Source: Butyrivibrio sp. (lineage in GTDB: Bacteria; Bacillota; Clostridia; Lachnospirales; Lachnospiraceae). Taken from it: 64,000 bases of DNA. The stretch covers positions 248,001 through 312,000 of the forward strand of contig JAFXTN010000037.1 of the NCBI GenBank assembly GCA_017535785.1, in the 5' to 3' direction. Both the position numbers and the translations under genes were made by a program. A model generated the notes under the pieces. The model saw only the letters and a program-made list of their open reading frames with translations. It was not told where the DNA came from and made no database searches. Positions 34,145 to 43,606 of the stretch are shown piece after piece; position 1 is the stretch's first letter, and each line of letters begins with the position of its first letter.

Positions 34145-36949
34145 TCAATGCAAAAATTCAATTGATTTAAGGCTGCCCAGTCCGTCACCGGAAAATACGA
34201 GGTAGAGGGCGTGGGTTCCGCTCAGTTTACCGGAAAAGCGGCATTCGCCGGCGGTCCAGATGTTGGCATTGCTGACAGAAATCTTTCCGAGAGTTTCTCC
34301 GTCGAGTGACGTCTTAATCTTGAAATCGCCGTTTATATAGCCTCTGGTCTTTATACGAAGTCCCGTTACATCTTTAAGGTCAAAGTACTTAAAGCCGATC
34401 GTTGTTGTATCAACAATATCCTTGATGTGTCCCGGAGCGCAGCAGTCATCGCCGCCTTCCTGAACAACTCTTGGACATGATGATTCGACGTACATCTTGT
34501 GATCTTTGGTAAAGATGTTGCATGCAAGGTATGCGGGATACTCGCCGATATCGGAAAGAGGTCCGCCGTTAAGTCCGCAGGATGTGATCTCAACCTGAGG
34601 GATTGATCCGTCTGTTTTTATCTCAAGCTTCTCGGCGCAGCCCTGTCGGCTAAACCAAGTTCCGTTGGTATGTCTGTGATAGAAGATGTACCAATCGTCA
34701 CCGATCTTCTCAATGCTTCCGTGGTTGTTGGCTCCGTATGCGCTCGGAACTTCAGCATCTTTATATGTTCCGATATGCATGTCGCAGTTACTTACGATAA
34801 CTCCGCCGTAGGTAAAAGGTCCTTCGGGAGATTTGGAAGTAGCGTAGCAAAGCTCGTGCATAACTTCGGAAGAGTAGATGAAATAATAAGTATCTCTTAT
34901 CTTCCTGATCGAAGGTGCTTCGAAGAAAGCGTGGTTTTCAAAAGGTGTTCCCTGACTGTAGCAGTTGCCGGGAGCTACGAATTTAGGTGCCTTAACAATG
35001 GTGAGCATGTCTCTGCCAAGTACTGTAAGCATGGCGCCGTGTCTTGATCTGTCACCCTGTCCGCAGAAGCCTGTAAAGAGATAAGTAAGATCTCCTTCTG
35101 TGATCACGCCGGGATCAAACTGAGGCTCATCTGATTCCTTGTCGCCGAGCTTGGTTCCGTCTTCGTAGTGAACGTAGCCGTAGAATTCATAGTGACCTGC
35201 GGGAGTGTCGCTGACCGCAACGGAAACAACCGAAACCTTATCAAGTACATAGTAAAGATAATATCTTCCGTCGGGACCAACCGTTACATCGGGAGCGTAC
35301 AGGCACATGTGTCCGTCTTTATTAAGAGGGTCGCTTGTCTTTTCGTATATGACGCCCTCGTATTTCCAATTGCCGAGATCATCTAAGGGAGCAGACCAGC
35401 ATACGTAGTCGCCGAGGCAGAAGGTCTCTCCACCGTAGATATCGTGCGAACCGTAGATATAGATCCTATCGCCGAATACGTAAGGCTCTCCGTCAGGGAT
35501 ATATTCCCATGAAGGAAGATAAGGATTCACTGCCTGCTTTCTTGAGTTCTGTCTGATACCGCCTTCAATGCGAGAAGTAGCACCGTTTCCGAGGAACTCC
35601 ATCTCAGCTTTATTGTCTGATGTATATGGCTCCCATGTTGGAAGAAGCTCGTTGTCGCGCGTCTTTCCGTTGGGATTTCCTGTCTTTATAAAATTAGCAA
35701 AATAGTCGCACATCTGCTTAGCAAGGTCATAATGTCTTCCCTTGTAGAAGCGGCGGCATTTTGTGATCGAGTTAAAGAAGAACCACAGATCGCATGAATG
35801 GAAGGTTCCGGGATAGGGCTCTTTTTTATCTCCGTCCGAAGGAATGTCCGGATCGAAGCGATAGTAGTAAAAGTTTTGTTTGCTTCCGGCTTTACCGGCG
35901 CAGCCTATCACATCTTTTATTGAATGCTCAACAGTGTTGATGCCGTTTATTATAAATTCATCCGAGGTGTTTCCGAGAAGGATCGGAACGTTAAGGCTTG
36001 TTCCTTCTTTAAGTGCCTGAGTGGGATCACCCGTAACGAACTTGTCGTCTTTTACAGGAAAACATCTTCCCATTCCAAGAAGGTTGTCACCGTTTTCGGA
36101 TGAGACATATTCATTATATTTTTTCAAAAGATCTTTTGCGGAAAGCTTCTTTGCTTCTTCAAGACTTGCGATACCTGCGAATTTAAAGAAGTTCTCGCCC
36201 TTCTTTTCAGCATCGGAAAGAGAAAGCGGAGAAAAGATATCTGCGTCCTTATCGGGATGGACGATAACGCCGCTGAAGATGACAGCTCTTTTTATAAAAG
36301 AGTTATCGCCTGTGCAGGCAAGCTGATTGAGCACGCTTCCGCCACCTGCGGACTGGCCTGCTATAGTGATGGTATCGGGATCGCCTCCGAATGCCGCGAT
36401 GTTTTCATGTACCCAATTTATAGCCATTCTCTGATCGAGGAGACCGAAGTTTGCAGGAGCATCGGGTGAATCTGCAGTTATCTCGGGATGTGAAAGAAAG
36501 CCGAATACTGCGAGTCTGTAATTGAGAGAAACAACGACGATACCTCTGCTTGCGAGCTGCTCACCGTCAAATTCCATCTCGGAAGAATAACCCCACTGGA
36601 AGGCTCCGCCGTGGATCCACACAAGTACGGGAAGTTTTTCGTCAGCTCTTTTGGCAGGTGTCCAGATATTGAGGTATAAGCTGTCTTCGCTCATTGGAAC
36701 TTCGGGATCGACGAACCACTCGCGTGATGTGATGTCATCGCCTACCCCTGGCTGATCCTGATATGATATCGGTCCGAATTCGTATGCATTAAAAACGCCG
36801 TCCCAGTCCTTTGCGGGCTGCGGTGCTCTGAATCTGTTCTCGCCTATAGGCGGCTGTGCGTAAGGGATTCCCTTGTAAACCGTGATCCTTGGATCGGTGC
36901 CGGGAAGACCCTTTATTTCCCCATTTTTTACCTTAGTAGTTCTAAGCAT
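34145..36949 (-). CDS. Type B carboxylesterase fused to a GH43-like glycosidase
   Basis: This 934-residue protein starts at the ATG at 36949, after AAGGAGAAGG. Residues 1-490 are a type B carboxylesterase with the nucleophile in IAGQSAGGGSV, the oxyanion region WIHGGAFQWG and a His in GTFHSCDLWF. From about 495 to 800 a five-bladed GH43-type domain follows, with PDGEPYVFGDRIYIYGSHD, CLYAPDVTV and FFEAPSIRKI carrying the expected base, modulator and acid. The last 130 residues resemble a CBM6-like jelly roll. There is no signal peptide, so it should act inside the cell on imported acylated xylo- or arabino-oligosaccharides (inference). A tandem operator lies upstream. Confidence 0.87.
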   Translation of the reverse strand: MLRTTKVKNGEIKGLPGTDPRITVYKGIPYAQPPIGENRFRAPQPAKDWDGVFNAYEFGPISYQDQPGVGDDITSREWFVDPEVPMSEDSLYLNIWTPAKRADEKLPVLVWIHGGAFQWGYSSEMEFDGEQLASRGIVVVSLNYRLAVFGFLSHPEITADSPDAPANFGLLDQRMAINWVHENIAAFGGDPDTITIAGQSAGGGSVLNQLACTGDNSFIKRAVIFSGVIVHPDKDADIFSPLSLSDAEKKGENFFKFAGIASLEEAKKLSAKDLLKKYNEYVSSENGDNLLGMGRCFPVKDDKFVTGDPTQALKEGTSLNVPILLGNTSDEFIINGINTVEHSIKDVIGCAGKAGSKQNFYYYRFDPDIPSDGDKKEPYPGTFHSCDLWFFFNSITKCRRFYKGRHYDLAKQMCDYFANFIKTGNPNGKTRDNELLPTWEPYTSDNKAEMEFLGNGATSRIEGGIRQNSRKQAVNPYLPSWEYIPDGEPYVFGDRIYIYGSHDIYGGETFCLGDYVCWSAPLDDLGNWKYEGVIYEKTSDPLNKDGHMCLYAPDVTVGPDGRYYLYYVLDKVSVVSVAVSDTPAGHYEFYGYVHYEDGTKLGDKESDEPQFDPGVITEGDLTYLFTGFCGQGDRSRHGAMLTVLGRDMLTIVKAPKFVAPGNCYSQGTPFENHAFFEAPSIRKIRDTYYFIYSSEVMHELCYATSKSPEGPFTYGGVIVSNCDMHIGTYKDAEVPSAYGANNHGSIEKIGDDWYIFYHRHTNGTWFSRQGCAEKLEIKTDGSIPQVEITSCGLNGGPLSDIGEYPAYLACNIFTKDHKMYVESSCPRVVQEGGDDCCAPGHIKDIVDTTTIGFKYFDLKDVTGLRIKTRGYINGDFKIKTSLDGETLGKISVSNANIWTAGECRFSGKLSGTHALYLVFSGDGLGSLKSIEFLH

Positions 36950-36994
36950 AACCTTCTCCTTAGCTGCGTTATTTGTTGTCGTAACCATAGATAT

Positions 36995-37034
36995 ATTTTA
37001 TCTTGCCATAAAGTATTTTATCCAGTCATAAAGT
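36995..37034 (-). promoter_or_regulatory. Tandem 20-bp direct repeat operator upstream of the esterase-GH43 gene
   Basis: Two adjacent 20-bp units, 36995-37014 and 37015-37034, share 17 of 20 positions: ATTTTATC at one end and CATAAAGT at the other, differing only in the middle. Each unit is also a rough dyad (TTTAT/ATAAA). They lie 46-85 bp before the start codon. Side-by-side repeats with a spacing of two helical turns suit an AraC-type or other dimeric regulator. No such regulator gene is in the window. Confidence 0.6.
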
Positions 37035-37100
37035 GCGATTTGATGATTAAAGATTGCGAACTTTGATCGGACATTGATCATAGAAAAAAGAGAAAGAAGA

Positions 37101-37141
37101 CAAAAAAAGAAGCAGCACATGCATCACGCGTACGCTGCTTC
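37101..37141 (-). terminator. Terminator of the flavodoxin operon
   Basis: Read on the minus strand GAAGCAGC and GCTGCTTC pair and are followed by TTTTTTTG. The stem overlaps the last codons of the flavodoxin-like gene. Confidence 0.8.
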
Positions 37142-37666
37142 CAGATCTTTTATTTTCTTTTGAACTTCTTCCGCAAAGATGCGGGCTTTCAACATGTCCT
37201 GTCTGTCCGGATGTGTAGCGGCGTCATCGAACTGACTGAGCATGTAATCGATCATGCTGTCATCGCATTTACCGCGGCAGGACTCATATTTGTTTCGGAT
37301 CTGATAGGGCATTTTTCCTTGGCAGAAAAACGATCCCATATAGTTGTTGTCACCGGGGAGCCAAACAAGGGCATTTTGCTCGAGGTTCTTATAATAGCTG
37401 TCACTGTTACCAAGACCGCAGGTGCCGAATATGGCGACGTTCTTGTTGTGAAGCGAAGAAATGATATCTATTATCTCGAGACTGCATGAGCCTCTGTTAG
37501 CCCAAAATCCGATAAACACATTTTCGGCATCAAGACTTCCGTCCCAGCTGCGAACGTTAACGATCTTTTTCTTGCAGCCGGAAATCGGGAGCGCATCATA
37601 AATTTCCTGGGCCAGCTTTTTGGTGTTACCCGTTTCACTGGCGTAAACAATTAAATATTTTTCCAT
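37124..37666 (-). CDS. Flavodoxin family protein
   Basis: This 180-residue protein starts at the ATG at 37666. The phosphate-binding loop YASETGNTKKLA near the N-terminus is the flavodoxin signature. IGFWANRGSC and FGTCGLGNSDSYY form the later FMN loops. The C-terminal third is helical with two Cys near KYESCRGKCDD. It should carry electrons to a reductase that is not in the window. It follows the zinc-ribbon membrane gene on the same strand almost without a gap. Confidence 0.83.
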   Translation of the reverse strand: MEKYLIVYASETGNTKKLAQEIYDALPISGCKKKIVNVRSWDGSLDAENVFIGFWANRGSCSLEIIDIISSLHNKNVAIFGTCGLGNSDSYYKNLEQNALVWLPGDNNYMGSFFCQGKMPYQIRNKYESCRGKCDDSMIDYMLSQFDDAATHPDRQDMLKARIFAEEVQKKIKDLEAAYA

Positions 37667-37668
37667 AG

Positions 37669-38073
37669 TCACGACTTCTTCTGAAATTCTGTCAAACACT
37701 TAGGGCATCTTATTATTATCTGTCCCTTACCTCGGGGTATACGTATCTTCTGATTGCAGTTAGGACAAGTGTATATATGATATTTCTTGCGCGTATATAA
37801 TTCGGATCTGGTGCGCTTGAACAGTCCCGTTATCTTTTTAAATACTCTTTCAAAGCGTTCATTCTCTCTATATCTTGCTGAGATGTTGTGTGATAAGAGC
37901 CTGTAACAGTTGTACACCATGAGGGCTACCGCAATGTAATACAGAAATCCAAACGGCGTACATATCGATACAAGAAGATTGATAACTGCCAGTATCAAAA
38001 GAAACCGAGTAAGCTTATCCGTTCCGTATGAACCGTAGCGGCCTTGGAAAAAGCGAGAGAAAAAGTTTCTCAT
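37669..38073 (-). CDS. Small membrane protein with C-terminal zinc ribbon
   Basis: This 134-residue protein starts at the ATG at 38073 after AGGAG. Two hydrophobic segments lie at about 24-60. A basic cytosolic stretch leads to a zinc ribbon with CPNC and CPKC pairs (TCPNCNQKI and RCPKCLTEF). It is the first gene of a two-gene unit with the flavodoxin. Its function is unknown. Similar Clostridia proteins are annotated only as zinc-ribbon proteins. Confidence 0.75.
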   Translation of the reverse strand: MRNFFSRFFQGRYGSYGTDKLTRFLLILAVINLLVSICTPFGFLYYIAVALMVYNCYRLLSHNISARYRENERFERVFKKITGLFKRTRSELYTRKKYHIYTCPNCNQKIRIPRGKGQIIIRCPKCLTEFQKKS

Positions 38074-38274
38074 TTCCTGGTCTCCTTTTTTTGATTTTTT
38101 ATAAAAAAAACGGTGCCACAACCTCCACCGCTATAATGATTTTATGTTGACGGGACCGAAAATACAATGAATATAAGGGGAAATTAGTATTAAAAAACTG
38201 TAAAATAGCATAAACACTTAATTTCACATTTGACCTATTTATAATGTCAGCAACTATTGCAAAGTTCTTCTCGG

Positions 38275-38303
38275 TTGATTATTATTGCCGAAATAAATAT
38301 AAT
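38275..38303 (+). promoter_or_regulatory. trkA promoter
   Basis: TTGATT and a perfect TATAAT are separated by 17 bases, 87 bases before trkA. Confidence 0.65.
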
Positions 38304-38390
38304 GATAGAAGCTGTTTTTTTGTATTAATTCAATCGAATTTGAGCAAATAAATACATTATTTTTGAATAAAACAAAATGGGGAGGTCCTT

Positions 38391-39752
38391 ATGCATATTA
38401 TCGTTGTAGGTTGCGGTAACGTAGGACAGACGCTTACACAGCAGCTTAGCAAGGAAGGACACAACATAACTGTAATCGAAGAGAAGAGCAGCGTGGTTCA
38501 GAACGTTGTAAACAACTACGATGTCATGGGCATTGTAGGCAACGGAGCCAGCTATTCTATAATGAAGGATGCCGGTATCGAGTCAGCCGATCTTATGATC
38601 GCTGTAACTGATTCCGACGAGCTCAATCTATTGTGCTGCCTTATCGCGAAGAAGGCAGGTAACTGTCACACCATAGCCAGAGTGCGTAATCCTGTTTACA
38701 AGAAAGAGATCAACTTCATAAAAGAAGAGCTTGGTCTTTCAATGGTAATCAATCCTGAGGAGGCAGCAGCCTTCGAGGCGGAGCGACTTTTGAAATTCCC
38801 TTCCGCTACCAAGATCGAGACCTTTGCAAGAGGAAGAGCCGAGCTTGTAAAGTTTATTGTCGATGAGGATTCCAGACTGTGTGATAAAGCGCTCAAGGAC
38901 ATTCCTTCCGATCTTAAGAAGCACGTTATCGTATCCGTTGTTTCAAGAGGAACAGAGGTTTATATTCCCGACGGTAACTTTATACTTCATGCCGGTGATG
39001 AGATCACTATCTTCGGATCCAGCAGAAATACACTTTCGTTCTTTAAAAAGCTGGGACTGCCTACCGCCAAAGTCCCTTCATCAATTATCGTAGGTGGCGG
39101 TGAGACCGGATATTACCTTGCCAAACAGCTTATAGGCTTTGGCGTTAAGGTTACCATATTTGAAAGAGATGCCGTAAGATGCAAGGAGTTGTCGGATCTT
39201 TTACCTCAGGCTCTTATCATCAACGGAGACGGAACCGACAAGGACATGCTCATGGAAGAGGGCGTTACCAGCGTAGGATCTTTTGTAGCCCTCACCAACC
39301 TCGACGAAGAGAATATCATGCTTTCCATGTATGTTAAGAGCATCAATCCTAAGGCCAAGCTTATCACCAAGGTTCACAGGGTTAACTACGGCGACATCAT
39401 CGGATCTCTCGGAATAGGAAGTATCATCTATCCCAAGAACATCACAGCGGATAGGATCGTTCAATTTGTGCGCGGAATGAATGCGTCCAAGGACAGCAAC
39501 ATCGAGACTTTGTACAAGCTCAACGATGAGAGAGTTGAGGCTCTTGAATTTATCGTAAGGAGCGGAAGTCCTGTTATTGGAGTCCCTCTTGCACAGCTTA
39601 ATCTCAAGAAGGGAATTCTTATCGCGTGCATCAATCACTACGGAGAGATCATATCTCCCACAGGTGACAGCGTGATCAGAGACAGAGATTCCGTTATCGT
39701 TGTTACCACGCTTGCCGGATTAAAAGACATAAGCGATATATTGGAGAAATAA
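38391..39752 (+). CDS. trkA: Trk potassium uptake regulatory subunit
   Basis: This 453-residue peripheral membrane protein has two copies of the RCK unit. The first Rossmann fold starts MHIIVVGCGNVGQTL and the second starts SSIIVGGGETGYYLAKQL. Each is followed by a TrkA-C domain. NAD(H) or nucleotide binding by this ring gates the TrkH channel. GGAGG precedes the ATG, and trkH follows after two bases. Confidence 0.93.
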   Translation: MHIIVVGCGNVGQTLTQQLSKEGHNITVIEEKSSVVQNVVNNYDVMGIVGNGASYSIMKDAGIESADLMIAVTDSDELNLLCCLIAKKAGNCHTIARVRNPVYKKEINFIKEELGLSMVINPEEAAAFEAERLLKFPSATKIETFARGRAELVKFIVDEDSRLCDKALKDIPSDLKKHVIVSVVSRGTEVYIPDGNFILHAGDEITIFGSSRNTLSFFKKLGLPTAKVPSSIIVGGGETGYYLAKQLIGFGVKVTIFERDAVRCKELSDLLPQALIINGDGTDKDMLMEEGVTSVGSFVALTNLDEENIMLSMYVKSINPKAKLITKVHRVNYGDIIGSLGIGSIIYPKNITADRIVQFVRGMNASKDSNIETLYKLNDERVEALEFIVRSGSPVIGVPLAQLNLKKGILIACINHYGEIISPTGDSVIRDRDSVIVVTTLAGLKDISDILEK

Positions 39753-39754
39753 TA

Positions 39755-41200
39755 ATGAACTATTCAATGATAAGATATATCCTCTTCAGACTGCTTAGAA
39801 TAGTGGGACTTCTGTTCCTGCTTCCTCTTTTGGTCGCACTTATCTATAAGGAATACGACAGCGCGGGAGTATTTTGCGTTCTCTCTGCCGTATCTCTTTT
39901 GTTTGGATATATCGGATCTTACAAAAAACCTAAGAGCAGAGTTATATACGCCAAAGAAGGCTTTGCGATCACTGCGGTAGCATGGTTTGTAATGAGTCTT
40001 ATGGGCGCGCTTCCGTTTGTTATAACGGGAACCATCCCAAGCTACGTAGATGCTCTTTTTGAGACAGTTTCAGGACTTACGACAACGGGAGGAAGCATCC
40101 TCACTTCGCTTGACGGAATAGAGTACAGTGTACAGTTCTGGAGAACCTTTACGCACTGGATCGGCGGAATGGGAGTGCTTGTATTCCTTCTTGCGGTAGT
40201 TCCGCTTGCAGACGGCTACAGCATGCATCTTATGCGTGCGGAGAGCCCGGGACCCGTTGTAGGTAAGATCGTTCCCAAGGTAAAAGATACAGCTAAGATC
40301 CTTTATCTTATCTATCTTGGTATCACACTTGCTGAGATATTTTGCCTCATCCTCACGGGAATGCCTGTATATGACGCCATAACGATCTCTTTTTCCACAG
40401 TCGGAACCGGAGGTTTTGCGGTAAACAATGCGGGAATCGGTGGATACTCTACGCTCAGCCAGTCTGTTATCATTGTATTTATGGCGCTTTGCGGCGTTAA
40501 CTTCACGGTTTATTATTTCCTTCTTCACAAGAAGCCAAAGGAAGCTTTCAATATAGAAGAGGTCAAATACTACTTTGCGGTCATGTTTATTGCAGGTGCA
40601 CTTGTAGCTGTAGACATTTACAGAGCCGGTATTTTGGACAGCGGACGCATGTCGTTCCATCATGCGCTGTTTGCGGTAACTTCAGTCATGACAACGACCG
40701 GTTTCGGAACGTTGGATTTTGATAAATGGCCGATGTTCTCAAAGATGATCCTTTGTATTTTGTCATTGGTCGGAGCCTGCGCGGGATCTACAGGTGGTGG
40801 ATTTAAATTTTCAAGAGCACTCATCACTGTAAGAAATGTAAGGAACGAGCTTAATTTCCTCGTTCATCCCAAGGCGATAAAGAGAGTGTATATGGACGGA
40901 CACACCGTGGAAGGAACTACCGTTAAGTCGGTATCCGCTTATCTCGGACTCTATGTACTTACATTTATTTTTTCAACGATAATCGTTTCACTCGACAATT
41001 TTGATTTTCAGACGACGGTTACATCGGTTGCAGCTACGCTCAACAACATAGGACCGGGCCTTGGAATGGTCGGACCGATGGGAAATTATGCACAATTTTC
41101 CGTCTTATCAAAATTTGTTCTAATGTTTGATATGTTGGCAGGAAGACTCGAGCTTTTGCCTATATTCATAGTAATCAAGCTAAAGACCTGGAAGAGATAA
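39755..41200 (+). CDS. trkH: Trk potassium uptake channel subunit
   Basis: This 481-residue integral membrane protein has the repeated M1-P-M2 plan. Selectivity-filter segments are seen at VSGLTTTGGS, STVGTGGF, TTTGFGT and NNIGPGLG, one in each of four repeats. It forms the K+ pore controlled by TrkA, encoded two bases upstream. GGAG before the ATG lies within the trkA end. Confidence 0.92.
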   Translation: MNYSMIRYILFRLLRIVGLLFLLPLLVALIYKEYDSAGVFCVLSAVSLLFGYIGSYKKPKSRVIYAKEGFAITAVAWFVMSLMGALPFVITGTIPSYVDALFETVSGLTTTGGSILTSLDGIEYSVQFWRTFTHWIGGMGVLVFLLAVVPLADGYSMHLMRAESPGPVVGKIVPKVKDTAKILYLIYLGITLAEIFCLILTGMPVYDAITISFSTVGTGGFAVNNAGIGGYSTLSQSVIIVFMALCGVNFTVYYFLLHKKPKEAFNIEEVKYYFAVMFIAGALVAVDIYRAGILDSGRMSFHHALFAVTSVMTTTGFGTLDFDKWPMFSKMILCILSLVGACAGSTGGGFKFSRALITVRNVRNELNFLVHPKAIKRVYMDGHTVEGTTVKSVSAYLGLYVLTFIFSTIIVSLDNFDFQTTVTSVAATLNNIGPGLGMVGPMGNYAQFSVLSKFVLMFDMLAGRLELLPIFIVIKLKTWKR

Positions 41201-41286
41201 AAAAATTACAATCTAAAAAAAGTACATCTTTTGTAAAAAAAATGTATTGTGAAATGTGTCCAAAGTGTGATAAACTTCAGATTGAT

Positions 41287-41315
41287 TTGTGAAGTATTTA
41301 TAAAAAAAGTATAAA
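41287..41315 (+). promoter_or_regulatory. Candidate promoter of the secreted protein gene at 41351
   Basis: TTGTGA and TATAAA are separated by 17 bases, 35 bases before the start codon. Confidence 0.5.
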
Positions 41316-41350
41316 CTGCGATTGTAATTTAAACTGAATATGAGGTGACT

Positions 41351-41926
41351 ATGATGAAAATGAAGGGAATAGTGGTTACTGTTCTGGTCGTAGCACTGAT
41401 AGCTATAGGAAGTTTTATCGGATCTCTTGTTTATGCGGTCAGGATTGATGACAGCGGATCACATGGCAAGAAGGAGATCTATCATTCGGCGGAAGAGGTT
41501 CTTCTTAGTTTTATGGGAGATGACGCCGGCAGTGGTAAGAAGGGCAAGAGCGCCCAGGGAAATGCTAACAGTAGACTGACTCAGAGAGTAACGGTTATGT
41601 CAGAGGAAGAGGTTCTTCCTTACAGCGGAACTGTAACTAAATTACAGGATGCATTTTATCCGGGTACATATGAGATAGAGTTCAGCACACCGGCTTTATT
41701 GCCTAAGGAAGCTTCGGTTGAGGTTCAGATGGACGTCAACGAGGGCGAAGAGGTTTACATCCTTACAGGTAATAAGGAAACCGGATATACAGAGTATGCT
41801 GTTGTGACGGTTGATACCGGCAACATCGTCAAGTTCAATACAGATAAGCTTCAGACATATACGATATCAACAACCGATATCACAGCCGCTCAGAAGGCTA
41901 TGTCAGGAATTATCGGAGAATCATGA
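41351..41926 (+). CDS. Membrane-anchored extracytoplasmic protein of unknown function
   Basis: This 191-residue protein has an N-terminal hydrophobic segment (about 5-28) and a short Gly/Lys-rich linker (about 55-75). A beta-rich domain follows, with YPGTYEIEFSTPALLPKEA, VQMDVNEGEEVYIL and VKFNTDKLQTYTISTT. GAGG precedes the ATG at 41351. The end overlaps the convergent TraX-like gene by six bases. No family is recognised. Confidence 0.65.
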   Translation: MMKMKGIVVTVLVVALIAIGSFIGSLVYAVRIDDSGSHGKKEIYHSAEEVLLSFMGDDAGSGKKGKSAQGNANSRLTQRVTVMSEEEVLPYSGTVTKLQDAFYPGTYEIEFSTPALLPKEASVEVQMDVNEGEEVYILTGNKETGYTEYAVVTVDTGNIVKFNTDKLQTYTISTTDITAAQKAMSGIIGES

Positions 41927-42688
41927 TAAAGCATTACTCAGATACGATTTGATAAGGAATAAGATAAGAAGATGCGCGGGGTAAAAGGCGTAGAACAGAT
42001 ATTTCAATCTGCCTAGGTTTTTACCTCGCTTTCTATTGTACAAAAGTAAGATAAGAAATGCGAAGATCGAATACATTTCATTGTTTCCCGGAAGGAGAAT
42101 GATGTATCCGGCGAGCAGATTAAAAGGTGTATAGAATCTGAAAAGATAGAACACCGTTATAAGAGCTATTCCGCGATAACTGTAATCCATATGAAGAACA
42201 TAGGACAAAAGAGCTCCCGCAGCAAATACACATCCGGTTAATATCGGTGCGATGAGAAAGTGGAGTTCTTTTTTTGCGGAAAAAGAATTGATGGCTTCGA
42301 TCGCACATAGCACAAGAAGGCCTATAAAGAGAGTGAAATAGACGTTGTTATCATCAAGCTTTATAGAATTGTGCATGGCAAAGTCATACGGAAGTTCAGA
42401 GATTATACCGAAGATCAAAAGACTTATCGCATATTTTAGCTTGCTGTGAGTGTGGATAAAGCCTTCGACCAATAGAAAGCAAAAGATAGGAAATGAATTT
42501 CTTCCTATGCCTCGGAGTATCCTGTAGATAAGATCAAGCTCCTTATAAGAGATATTAATAGGCAGAATCCCTTCAGCTGCTAGCGGATAGATTATTGCAG
42601 CACCAATGTGATCGATAAACATGGTGATGCATGCGATTATCTTGAGCATGTTGCCGCTGAGCCTTGAGAATTCTGCCTTTTGATTCAT
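41921..42688 (-). CDS. TraX family membrane protein
   Basis: This 255-residue protein has about eight hydrophobic segments. Its N-terminal LKIIACITMFIDHIGAAI and GRNSFPIFCFLLVEGF are the TraX family hallmarks. TraX of F plasmid acetylates pilin. The many chromosomal homologues in Clostridia are uncharacterised membrane acyltransferase-like proteins. It follows thymidylate synthase on the minus strand by 17 bases and may be cotranscribed. Confidence 0.82.
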   Translation of the reverse strand: MNQKAEFSRLSGNMLKIIACITMFIDHIGAAIIYPLAAEGILPINISYKELDLIYRILRGIGRNSFPIFCFLLVEGFIHTHSKLKYAISLLIFGIISELPYDFAMHNSIKLDDNNVYFTLFIGLLVLCAIEAINSFSAKKELHFLIAPILTGCVFAAGALLSYVLHMDYSYRGIALITVFYLFRFYTPFNLLAGYIILLPGNNEMYSIFAFLILLLYNRKRGKNLGRLKYLFYAFYPAHLLILFLIKSYLSNALS

Positions 42689-42705
42689 TAAATGATTACT
42701 CCTGT

Positions 42706-43557
42706 TTAGATTGCGATCGGGATATCTTTAAGCTGTTCTCCCGCTACTTCGTAGCCTTCAAGTGAAACATCATCCCTTGTGAACTTATAGAAGTCCTTTA
42801 CATCGGGATTTAAATGGAACTTAGGTGCAGGAAGAGGCTTCCTTTGGATAAGCTCCTTGATGAGCGGAACGTGTTTGTCATAGATGTGGCAGTCAGCGAT
42901 AACGTGTACGAGTTCGCCTACATTCATATCGCAGACCTGTGCAAGCATATGTACAAGTACAGCATACTGGACAACGTTCCAGTTATTTGCAGCGAGAACA
43001 TCCTGTGAACGCTGATTGAGAACAGCGTTAAGTGTAAGCTTATCCTCGCCCTTTTTCTGAGTTACATTATAAGTTACGCTGTATGCGCAAGGATAAAGAT
43101 TCATCTCGTGAAGATCTGAAAATACATAAGTGTTGGTCATAATGCGTCTGCTGAAAGGATTGTTCTTAAGATCATAGATGACTCTGTCCATCTGATCGAA
43201 TTCACCTTCCTTGTAGATGCTCTTCTGGCCTATCTGATAGCCGTATGCTTTTCCGATAGAGCCTGTCTCATCTGCCCACTCATCCCAAATATGTGAGTGA
43301 AGATCGTTGATGTTGTTGCTCTTTTGCTGGTAGATCCAAAGGACCTCATCTGTAGCACTCTTAAGAGCAGTCTTTCTGAGTGTCATGATGGGGAATTCCT
43401 TTGAAAGGTCGTACCTGTTTACAACACCGAATTTCTTTATGGTGTATGCACTTGAGCCGTCAGGCCAGTGAGGTCTTACCTTTTCTCCCTCCGTAGATGT
43501 TCCGTTTTCCAGGATGTCTTTGCACATGGAAATAAAGATATCATCTGCTTTTGCCAT
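42706..43557 (-). CDS. thyA: Thymidylate synthase
   Basis: This 283-residue protein is a ThyA-type enzyme that methylates dUMP using methylene-tetrahydrofolate. Seen are the N-terminal Arg loop TLRKTALKSATDEVLW, the nucleophile Cys in LYPCAYSVTYNV, LNQRSQDVLAANNWNVVQYAVLVHMLAQ in part, and the Asp/His-containing VIADCHIYDKHV. The family motif PPCH reads YPCA here, as in a clostridial subgroup. AAGGAGG precedes the ATG. Its dihydrofolate product needs FolA, encoded at 46739. Confidence 0.92.
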   Translation of the reverse strand: MAKADDIFISMCKDILENGTSTEGEKVRPHWPDGSSAYTIKKFGVVNRYDLSKEFPIMTLRKTALKSATDEVLWIYQQKSNNINDLHSHIWDEWADETGSIGKAYGYQIGQKSIYKEGEFDQMDRVIYDLKNNPFSRRIMTNTYVFSDLHEMNLYPCAYSVTYNVTQKKGEDKLTLNAVLNQRSQDVLAANNWNVVQYAVLVHMLAQVCDMNVGELVHVIADCHIYDKHVPLIKELIQRKPLPAPKFHLNPDVKDFYKFTRDDVSLEGYEVAGEQLKDIPIAI

Positions 43558-43606
43558 TATGGATATCCTCCTTAACTATTTTTTCGTTAATTACTTCGCG
43601 ATATAC

